Source: a virus. Taken from it: a stretch of DNA of 29,572 bases. Under the pieces are notes generated by a model, which had not been told where the DNA came from, searched no databases, and worked only from the letters and a program-made list of their open reading frames with translations. The stretch covers positions 1-29,572 of the IMG/VR virus record IMGVR_UViG_3300042381_000509, one strand, 5' to 3'. The position numbers and the translations under genes were made by a program. Shown one piece after another: positions 7,966 through 17,500 of this stretch (within the stretch, counting starts at the first letter, position 1; the number at the start of each line of letters is the position of its first letter).

Positions 7966-10698
7966 TTATACTACCTGTGTGTTAGCTACTTTGATGATGA
8001 AGTTTACTACAAGATGTGAAGGTGTTGCAGATCCTGTATTGCCAAGTTGTTCTGAAGTGGGAACCGGCACAGTTGCATCAGCCGTGGGCATTGCGTTTGT
8101 TGTAATATTTAAATTGCCGTCACTTCCGCCGGTAACTTTACCAATTGAACCAGAGAATGATGATGTTGTATGTGTGTGTTGACCAGATGATGTTGAGTTG
8201 CCTTTGTGCTCAGGTATGGATACAAAGTGGGAGTGACCACCAGTTACGGTCAAATATTGGGTTGAACCTGTGTAGTGTGTTGTTACACTTCTATCAATTT
8301 TTATTTCATGATAATGTAGTGTTGAATTTTCTCCAACAACGTCTGTATTAAATGCAGTACCAGTGAGTGGGCTGGTTGTTGACCCAGTTGATGCTGTAAA
8401 ACCACCGGTACCTGACGCTTGAGCTGTTGTTGCGGCTCCAACAGAAGCAACTTGATTTAATGTGGAGTTTTCACTATCTGTAGTAGATTTTTTTCTAACA
8501 ACACCATCCCTAAAACCAATATTGTGTGCATGATCAACTACAGAAACTCTATGTCCATGTGGAGTTGCCATGGATCCAGTATTCAATTTGTGAAGGTGCT
8601 CACCATCTTGCCACTGTGTGTATGCAGATCCTTGTGATGGAAAAAGAGATGCGTTTGTGTATAAGTTTCGAGATATGCCTGCACCACCTGCCGCATCAGT
8701 GCCGGTGTGTCCAGATGCGTATATGAGTGTGCTTGCGGAAACACCAGTTGTATCAGCAACAACTAAACCATTTGATTTGCTGTATGCAGTCAAGTGTGTG
8801 TGATTTAATGCTGTTACGTGGTCACCAGATAATGAGATTGCAATAGTTGATCCAACAGATGTATCAACAGAGTGATAGTGACCAGGCACACCGTGTGTGT
8901 GAGTGAATGTGTGGGTGTGCGCAGCTCCGACGTGTGTGTGTGAAATTGTTCTGCTACTCTGCGCAACGTTTTCATTTTGACCAATGTTTGATGTTGTGCT
9001 GTTTGCACCAACAGGAAAACGAGTTATAAGGTCTGGCAAATTAAATGTTGTAGTTGCACCAACAATATCAGTAACACCAGCTTGATATGCAGTTCCGCCA
9101 TACGTGTTGCCTATCAATAAATGAAGCTCGCGGTGTGTGTATGTGTTTACAGAAGATCCGTCACAACGTAACCAATTTGATGGAACAGTTGTAGATGACC
9201 AAATCATTATCGAACCAACTGGTGATAACGATCCTGAATTTATCAAAGACTTCAGTGCAGTAACAGTATCATTAAGAGTTGTTATGTTGACACCGCCAAT
9301 AGTGCTCGAAGCATCCACTGAGATGTTGCCAGACACAGACACATCACCAGAAAAATGACCATCTTTAAATTTCTTTACACTTGAGCCAAGAGAAACATCA
9401 GAAGTTTCAGGCACAATCGAAGATGACGAGATTGTTGCAGTCTTGGTGCCGGCAATACTAACGGATACTTCAGTAGCACCTGTAATGTTTGTTGAATTAT
9501 CAGATGCAACTTTTAACAAGTCTTGTTCAGTGCCAGATGATGTTTTGCCCCTAATGCTGTCGTTGTTGTTGAGAAGAATTTTATTACCTGTAACGGCATT
9601 GTTGCGGATTTTTGTTGTTAATACTGCACCGTTGGCTATCTTAGAGTCAATTACACTGTCGGTCTTTAATTGATCTGTGTCAATAGTGTTGGGCAGTACC
9701 ACCGACACTCCTTGTCCAGGAGAAAAAGCTGCCCTGCGTGATACTGTAGAAAACCCTAAGTGTAAGATGCGAATTGCTGTGCCATTATTTGGCACATCAT
9801 GAAACGTTATAGTTTGAAGACCTTCGGTCGTTCTATCAATGTCAAGAATCCATGCACCAGCTACAGTGTCGCCATTGTCATCAAGATAATCCGAATCTAA
9901 TATTTCCCCATCCACCGATACTAAGAGAGACTTTGCATCAATAACATCATATGATGGACTATCAGTTTGTGTTAGTATAAATGTGCTTGTAGAACCATTA
10001 GCTGTATATCGATCACATCTAAAATTTCTTAAATTGTCTTGAAGTTGATTTGGTCCAACAGACTTGTCAGATGGCGTCAAATTATATGTTGCTTCACCTC
10101 TGTGAAGGACATACGCTTTATCATCAACCGAAAGGCCTTGAGAAAGTGTGAGTGTGCGAACTGTGTCGCCCGTAGTGCCAAGATTATAATCTATCTCTGG
10201 CTCCAATATTGTCCAGTCATTGTATCTGCCAGTGGTTAATGACACTTCTGTGCCAGCAATAATACGTTGTGCAACGGATGTGGCAATATAAACGTGTGCT
10301 ACATCACCAGTGTAAATAACATCAAGAACTTGAAATGTGTCATTGAGTGATGATGTGCTATCACTTACTGAAACTGTAAGCCTGTCGCCAGATTTAATTG
10401 CAGATATTGCAAGAGCCACGTTGACGTTTGTGGTTGTAATTTTTATTTCAGTACGAGCAATTAACTCATCATCAACTAATACAGTTCTATCAGTATCTTC
10501 AATAGAGATATCTGTATTGTTTGTTATGATGCTGTGTGTCTCATACTTTTGTTTGAGTATAGTAATGCTGTTCTCATCACCACCCGGAACTTCTTGAGAC
10601 AACTGGAACGTTGTTTGACCATTAAACGTAGGAACAAGATCATCTCTTGTATTAGAGCCAATAATGAGTGGGCTTTTAGCATTTCCTATGTATGACAT
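7966..10698 (-). CDS. Tail-collar-domain fibre with multi-HxH needle, receptor-binding (910 aa)
   Basis: Beta modules fill the N-terminal part (about 20-315); ILEPEIDYNL at 164-173 and AYVLHRGEA at 195-203 resemble the 333-aa neighbour. A repeat linker (338-376) has KIANGAV and KIRNNAVTGNKI. The tail-collar domain spans about 493-563, with SPVGSIMIW, WLRCDGS and FNLPDLITRFPVG. After it come eleven HxH motifs, at 587, 594, 600, 607, 633, 701, 714, 723, 795, 822 and 841. The ending PSHLVVNFIIKV is the usual last strand of collar-type fibres. In T4 the gp37 tip uses HxH motifs from three chains to bind a row of iron ions, and gp12 binds a metal the same way. I infer the same architecture here, so this is the best candidate receptor-binding protein. 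GGAG lies at good spacing before the ATG. Confidence 0.92.
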   Translation of the reverse strand: MSYIGNAKSPLIIGSNTRDDLVPTFNGQTTFQLSQEVPGGDENSITILKQKYETHSIITNNTDISIEDTDRTVLVDDELIARTEIKITTTNVNVALAISAIKSGDRLTVSVSDSTSSLNDTFQVLDVIYTGDVAHVYIATSVAQRIIAGTEVSLTTGRYNDWTILEPEIDYNLGTTGDTVRTLTLSQGLSVDDKAYVLHRGEATYNLTPSDKSVGPNQLQDNLRNFRCDRYTANGSTSTFILTQTDSPSYDVIDAKSLLVSVDGEILDSDYLDDNGDTVAGAWILDIDRTTEGLQTITFHDVPNNGTAIRILHLGFSTVSRRAAFSPGQGVSVVLPNTIDTDQLKTDSVIDSKIANGAVLTTKIRNNAVTGNKILLNNNDSIRGKTSSGTEQDLLKVASDNSTNITGATEVSVSIAGTKTATISSSSIVPETSDVSLGSSVKKFKDGHFSGDVSVSGNISVDASSTIGGVNITTLNDTVTALKSLINSGSLSPVGSIMIWSSTTVPSNWLRCDGSSVNTYTHRELHLLIGNTYGGTAYQAGVTDIVGATTTFNLPDLITRFPVGANSTTSNIGQNENVAQSSRTISHTHVGAAHTHTFTHTHGVPGHYHSVDTSVGSTIAISLSGDHVTALNHTHLTAYSKSNGLVVADTTGVSASTLIYASGHTGTDAAGGAGISRNLYTNASLFPSQGSAYTQWQDGEHLHKLNTGSMATPHGHRVSVVDHAHNIGFRDGVVRKKSTTDSENSTLNQVASVGAATTAQASGTGGFTASTGSTTSPLTGTAFNTDVVGENSTLHYHEIKIDRSVTTHYTGSTQYLTVTGGHSHFVSIPEHKGNSTSSGQHTHTTSSFSGSIGKVTGGSDGNLNITTNAMPTADATVPVPTSEQLGNTGSATPSHLVVNFIIKVANTQVV

Positions 10699-10716
10699 GA
10701 TATATCAACTCCACTA

Positions 10717-11064
10717 TTAGCTATTGACATCTTCCACTAATGATACGATCACATCTACTGTTGATCCTTCTGTTTCACACTTTACCAATAACGAGTCGCC
10801 AGATTCAAGAACAACTTTCTGACCATCAAGAACTTGAAGAGAAGATCCAGTAGGTACCGGAGCGTTTTTCACCAAACATGCTGTGTCACCAGTAGCATCA
10901 ACAACTTCAACAGTGACTTGCACACCACTATCTTCAGTACAAGCAATGTCACACTGAATCAAATATGATGCCTTACCAGTTGGTGCTTGATATACAGCAA
11001 CACCTGATCCATCTACATTCTTACCAACTTGTTTCTTAATTGCGTTTTTAAAAATAGCTGTCAT
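10717..11064 (-). CDS. Small beta-rich protein, probably virion-associated (115 aa)
   Basis: The sequence alternates short hydrophobic strands (ASYLIQCDIA, VQVTVEVVDA, KVVLESGDSLLVKC, TVDVIVSLVE) and has PTGSSLQVLDGQKVVL in the middle, like a compact beta sandwich. There is no signal peptide or membrane segment. Similar short proteins sit beside fibre genes in marine T4-like phages, but I cannot name a function. It lies 4 bp after the 86-aa gene and 18 bp before the 910-aa fibre, so it is probably co-transcribed. A fibre attachment or decoration protein is possible; this is inference from position only. Confidence 0.7.
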   Translation of the reverse strand: MTAIFKNAIKKQVGKNVDGSGVAVYQAPTGKASYLIQCDIACTEDSGVQVTVEVVDATGDTACLVKNAPVPTGSSLQVLDGQKVVLESGDSLLVKCETEGSTVDVIVSLVEDVNS

Positions 11065-11068
11065 AACA

Positions 11069-11329
11069 TTAACTCATCGCAATAGCTCTAATTAATACCC
11101 GTCTTGTTTCGTTCACAGTCTCATTGATAGCAGCAACAACATTTAGTTCTTCTTGATTGTTTTGTGTTTGAGCCGCAGCTTCAAGCACACTCAAGAGAAT
11201 TGGATTTAAATTATTCAAATCGCCAAGCTCAATAGTTGTGATGAGAGTTTTTTCCAACCACGACGCAAAAGAATCGCCCTGATAATCAGGCTTCTTTTCT
11301 GCTAATGTTTTGGGATTAAACTCGCTCAT
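11069..11329 (-). CDS. Small helical protein of unknown function (86 aa)
   Basis: It starts in a 4-base ATGA overlap with the stop of the upstream 76-aa gene, indicating translational coupling. The sequence is mostly helical: a polar N-terminus (NPKTLAEKKPDYQGDSF), then helices SWLEKTLITTIEL, PILLSVLEAAAQ and INETVNETRRVLIRAIAM. There is no transmembrane segment, cysteine or catalytic motif. The tight pairing with a coiled-coil partner suggests the two proteins work together, perhaps as a structural or assembly pair for the neighbouring virion proteins. I do not recognise the family. Confidence 0.7.
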   Translation of the reverse strand: MSEFNPKTLAEKKPDYQGDSFASWLEKTLITTIELGDLNNLNPILLSVLEAAAQTQNNQEELNVVAAINETVNETRRVLIRAIAMS

Positions 11330-11556
11330 TTCCTCAGTAGCTCCAAAATCTGAGAGATGCCGTCTTTAAGTTCAGACACATCTTGCTCAAGTTTATTTAG
11401 TCTCGATTCTGCATTGTGTTTTTCTTCTTCCAAAAGTTGCACCTTACGCTTGCGCTTCAAATACTCATTGTATGCAACATCATTTGTGTTGATGATACCG
11501 TTCGATTGTGGATCTCTACACAAGAATGGATCATCTTTCACTTTCAATCTATTCAT
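11326..11556 (-). CDS. Small coiled-coil protein (76 aa)
   Basis: The N-terminus MNRLKVKDDPFLCRDPQSN is a type I recall near structural genes of T4-like marine phages, with no assigned function. Residues about 30-75 form a charged coiled coil: KRKRKVQLLEEEK, then heptads LNKLEQDVSELKDGISQIL. The start codon lies 2 bp after the stop of the 2482-aa gene, and the end overlaps the next gene by ATGA. The arrangement suggests an oligomeric accessory protein made together with the large virion protein. The function is unknown. Confidence 0.75.
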   Translation of the reverse strand: MNRLKVKDDPFLCRDPQSNGIINTNDVAYNEYLKRKRKVQLLEEEKHNAESRLNKLEQDVSELKDGISQILELLRK

Positions 11557-11558
11557 AA

Positions 11559-14500
11559 CTATTCATCCAAAGCAATCAATCTGAAGTTCTTAATCTTTGG
11601 TGGTTTAGCTGGATTACCTCCACGCATAACAATCTTAGCTTGTACGCCACTAAACTCTTGTAGACCTTCTATCGTAGCTTCATATGCTCTATACAGCGCA
11701 TCACTAGGCTCAGGCGTCTTTGGTGTAAGAACGCCATTCATGTCAATATTGTATGTAGCTTTTGTCCAGTTCTTGTCAAAAATACTAACATTGTCGTTTG
11801 GTTGCTCAATTCTATAGTACAAATCAATCTCAGAATACTGATCGCGTACTGCATCAAATGTAAGTTTCAATGCATTTGATGGTCTATCCAAGTTAAGTTT
11901 CTTACACACATACTTGCTTGCACACGAGCCGCCTTCATATGCAATCTCATCAACAAAACGATCAAGTTGTGTCATAGTAACTTTTGCTGCGTCTGTGCTT
12001 GTAGTTCCATCGTTCAAGTGTTGAACAATAATTTTACACTTAACAGTTTCACTTGGTGTGTAGAACACATTTAGAATCAACTTGTTTTGAAATTGGCGAC
12101 TATCATCTGCAATTGCAATACTAGCATCATCATCGTCCGAGAATGCAAATGTTGCATACTTGCCCGAATCAAGTTGAGATAGCAATTGTGCTGTCTCTGT
12201 ATCTTGTGTAGTAATCTCCATAAACTCTCCAACAAGAGCAAGTGAAGAAGATGCAAGTGGTGCGTTGAACGGCGCATTAAGAATCATCTTAGTGTTGTTT
12301 ACCACTTTAACTACAGTTCTCTCTTCCGTTGGATTGCTCAAGTCTACAATCTTGTCACCAGGATTAACTTGACTCAAAAGTGTAGTGCCTGCTGTTGTGA
12401 CAGTCTTACTATTTGTTTCTTGAGTAAATGATCCAGTCAACACAACAGTTGAGTTAGTAAACTCAAGAGCAGTAAATGCATCAGCATCATTATTGAATAT
12501 GCTAAGTGTGTCAAAGTCTCCACTTGCGCTAGTCAGGTTGATGTTGTTGCCAAGAATGCCAGCAACACCTCTAGGATTGTCAAGTCTTGTCGAAAGTGTG
12601 GTTGCACTCAAACGAGTCTTATCAATTACAGGAGACAAGTTCTCGTTATCACTAATAAGAAGTGCTCTAACAACAGCAGACTTTCTATCTTGTAGTGCTT
12701 TGCGTTTTCCAGACCAGCCAGATGCATCCTCAACACTAAGCGACTGCTCATTTTCTGGCGACTGTAACTTCATAGGCACATAGAAGTCTACCGGAACATT
12801 AGATACAAGGTTTATTGGACTTGTCTTAACAAGATCACTGCGCTCAACTAACGATCCATTACTTTCAAACTCATTCACACCAACTGCTGGAGTTGTTTGA
12901 AGTACCCACTGAACAGAAGTTCCCGTTGGACAGAATGTGTTTGTGATGAGAGTTAAGTTGTCAAATCTCTTGTCTATGCGAACAAACGCCGTTGGCTTGC
13001 CATCACTCGATACAGGACACATCTTATACTGATCTTGTGTTAATGTGCTTCTAGCCTTGTATCCATCACCCGGACTTGATGCAATAGTTGTCTCTACAGT
13101 AAAGTAATCCGCTTCAGCATTTACTACTTTAAGTCCAGCTTGATCTTGAAGAACAGCTTTTGAGAAACCTCTCAAGTCTGTATCTGAAGATGAATCTGAA
13201 TCAATGCTAAAACGAACTCTATCACCAATAGATGTGCCATGATTTGGACACAACACACGAATCAATTTTGAGTTTGGTCGAACTTCAAGTGCATTACTTG
13301 TCAGCTCAGTCCAAGCAACAGTTTCATTTACGTAAGTAATCTCACCGACGTTAGGTACAGTATCTGCACGAGTCTTAAACTTAGCTTTTGATAAATTAAA
13401 CTTCATGCTAACTGTACTAGCAAGATCCCACTGCATGCCGTTCTTTGACTTAAAGAAACCACCATTGAAATATAGTTGTTTGTTAGTTACAACATCAGTT
13501 GTTCCAATCTTAACGTTTGTATCACCAACTTGACTGTAGTAGCCATACTCCAAGTTCATGTCGGCGGGCTCATATTGACCAGATTGTGCAACCCACACTT
13601 GATAATCGCTACTGTCAGAGAGAAGAACAAATGCATATGACTTGCCTTGCTCTAAGTAGATTGGTGAGTTGAATGTGAACCGTGTTGGCACCATGTCAGA
13701 TGACATATCACTTGATGTTATCTCTGTGTTTGCAAAGACTTCTTGTGTGTTTGTGTTATCAAGTTTGATTGTATCAGACTTTACTGAAGTGCTTGTAGAC
13801 CATTTGATTTTATTTGTTGTTGTGTCCAACACACCACCAACATCCTTAGCACTAACTCCGGCGTCAACTTGTACAATTAGCCTGTTATTTCGACTTGAAC
13901 CAGTTGTCTGAATATCAACTTTGTTGACAACAACTTGATCAGCTGTCTTAATAACTGTACCAAGATTACCACCAATAATCTGTGCTTCTGGAATACCAGT
14001 GAGCGCAACAGTTCTTAACTCAAGTCGTACAGGCACAGCATTGTTAGCTGGCTTGTTTGCAAAGAACACATCAATATCTGTGATGTAGCATCCGCCGTTT
14101 TCGTCAACTCTGAATGTTTGTGCAATTGGGTCAATGACCTCAGGTGGCTCATAGTCATAGAATGATTCTGGCTTGGATGATACTGATTCAGGGTTCACTA
14201 AGTGTGATGTCACAACAAACTGTTGAGTTTGTGTAATTGTCATCTCTTGAGTGTTTAATACTCCACGAGCAACATAGTCTGTCTGAGCGCGAGTAATTCC
14301 AAGACCTCTTTGAGTATTCTTAGAAGAAGACGACAGAACAAACTTTGCTTCACCAGTTTTAAATCGAAGACCGTCGCGATTAGGAATCTTAAACACACCA
14401 GCAATAGATCCGTTGCTGTCTGCTTTTAGTTTATCACCGTATGCATACTTAGATATTTTAATTGTGATGTTGCCCGAAGCTCCAAGAGCTCCAGCCTGTG

Positions 14501-17500
14501 ATGCCAGCAATCCTTCTTGAGTCTTCTCACGACAAATGATTACTTTATTATCACTAGAAATTCTTTCAATTTCAAACTTTCTGACAACACCAGATGTTGA
14601 TAATACTTGAACTTCACATCCAACACGCACTTTTCCAATCTTCTCTTCAGCAGTTGATGATGCACTTGGCACATTAAATGTGCTATCAGTAGATGCCCCA
14701 ACAATCTTGAAGTAGCGTACTGGCGAATCGATTGGGAGAATAGTAAATTGACCAGAGACGCCCGTATTTGTTGTATCTGTTGCAGTGTATGTAACCCAAT
14801 TGTCGCTGTCTTTTACAGCAACGGGTCTACAATGCTCCGATACTGGAACATCATCAAAGTATGCATACAAGTTTGAACTAGGTCTAAATGCTTTTCCAGT
14901 GAACGTAATCTCACGAGATCTCATGAACTCGATCTGAGTGGTTTCATCTTTAGTGAGTGCTTTTGTAGTTTCTACAGAAGTCTTAACTAACTCACTTTGC
15001 ATTCCAAGTCTAATTGAAGTTGTAGTTCTTGTGAAAGTCTCTTTAGTTTGTCGTTGAATTAAAGCACCACTACGAAGGTTGATATCAACAATTTCACCCT
15101 CATTAAGATATCCTTTAGGCACTTTAAATTTTTTAGTCTTTCGAGCAAGCTCTTTTTCTTTACCAGTCAATTTGTCAAAGTGAACGTGTCCACCCTCAAG
15201 CATCTTTAATCGACCAGTCTTTTTCTTGCCACTCTTAGGTCCATTGACAACTGATGTTATAGACCCACTATAATTAATATCTCCTGTAATGAGTTTTCGT
15301 GCAGCTTGATATGCCGAATCGTCATACACTAAAATCTCAGAGTATTTTGTTTCGCGCCACTCATCACTCCATGGGAACAAATCAATTTGACCAACATAGG
15401 TCAACACATCATATGGATTTACACTCACAACTTTTGTTGCTAATGGTTGAGATATGAACTCTGAACGAGTGTATGGTAATGTATATAACTCACCAGTCTT
15501 TTGATATCCATTGTTATCATCTTGTCCCAATCTGAGCGTGTCAATAGTGTCAGCAAAGATTGGATTTAACAAATCCTCTTCAAGTTTGAAGTTGTCTGAT
15601 GTAACCAACGGTCTAGCAACATGCTCTTGTGTAATATCAATCGAGCATGAAAAATCTGGACTATTAGTATCAGCAGATTCAAATGAGTTAAAGCTATCTA
15701 CCAAGAAGCCGTTCTTGAAACGAACATTGCCGTTTGCATCAGTGATGCTCATGCGCGATGTTTCTTGCTCAAGCAAACTGAGTGCCGTGTAGTATTCAAG
15801 ATTCTCAATGCGTCTCTCAAGTTTTCCGATATCACGCATAGTGTATCGTCTGTTGTCTTTGACTTTGAGAATGCAAGAATTTTTATCAATGCCATATGGA
15901 TCATTGCTCAATTCGACAAGAGTCATTGCTGTGTCAATATCATCAGCATCAACTGGCTCATCGTCAGCAACACCCATACTAAGGGTGAAGTTCTTTGTCT
16001 TGCTATCAAGAACAACTTTGTCTCTACGACCATTGTATGCAAAATAATCGATAGTTAAGAATCCTTTAGGAGCTCGACCAGATTTTGTTTCCGCAACACC
16101 TTCAACTGAAGCCTTTCGTCTAAAGTCTAAACAGTCTGACAACATGTACTGAATACCATCACTTGATGTGTGTGTTGGTATTTCATTGTAGTTGATACCA
16201 GACTCGTGTGTGTATGAATTTACAGTAAAGAAATCACCAGCATCTTCGCCATCTTGATGGTCAAAGTAGTCATACTCAACACGAACTTTACCAGTGAGCT
16301 TTTTGTAACTAGCTTGTAAGTAAACTGATCCAGTTCCATACTCGTATGGAGTTTGACCATTATCGAATCTGTATAGTGCAGTAACGTCAACATCACCATC
16401 GTTGAGTGTTGATGACATAGATGGTTCAGTATCATCATTTTTTGATGCAACAATACGAGTAATTCTGAATACATCACAATCATCTAAATGAATTTCAGAG
16501 TTGTTAGATGCAGCAACAACTTTTACACCCTTCCCTGGATTAGCTGTGGTAGGAGTGAATGAGTCTGGATTAGCTGCGTGTGTATAGTTGCCTGATGCAT
16601 CAAACGAACCATAGCGAAGAACTTTCTTCTTCTCAATAACATTTGTTTTAACTACAGGCACAACAATATCATATCTAATACTAGATTGTGCATCATTATC
16701 TGTAAATGAAAATGTGAGCGTCTTATTTGTAAGATTAGATGATACATTGACTGTTCCATCTGTAGATGGAGCAGACGCACCAGATTCAACTTTCATGATA
16801 GTCTTAGTTGAGCCATTAGTGCGAATTACTTTGTATGTGTACTCGTTTGGCACAAACGTATGCTTAACAACATTAGCAACACTAATTTCAATCTTCTTAG
16901 TTGTTTGATCAACACTGCGATCAGTGAAGTATTCATCGATGGTGTACTGATTCTCAGAAGTTGTTGCTGGAATACCAGATACACCCTGTGTTCTTACACT
17001 CGACACATAGCTGTCTGCAAGTTTGTATATCAAACCTGTTTCATTTGTCGATGACTCAAGTTGTGTGTATGTAACAAAAATAGAACTTGCACTGATTGTT
17101 GGTGTGCCTTCGTCTTCTGTTTTTAATACAATTGCCGTATCGGATGTTGGTAACGAAACAACTCTATAGTATTCTTGTGTAGAATCTGCATAAACGTAAT
17201 CGTTTACCCTGAGTAATTGGCTGGCATCATTTTTCCATTTTGTTCCTGTACCAGTTGTTGTGCCAGCTGCTGATGTGATTGTACCAATGAGGTCTTGAGT
17301 GACTAGCGATACGTGTGCAAAGATTCCTTCTGCACTTGAATGAATAGTCTTAACAGAAGCAATTGTGTTTGCTCCAATCAACTCAATGTCTGTAAGATAT
17401 GCTCTGTAGTATCCTGCACCTTCTGTGGCATCTGGCTCAATAGCAACAAGCCTTGCTGTACCAATTTTAGTGCCAGCAGAATTAAGTGTGCTTGCATATG

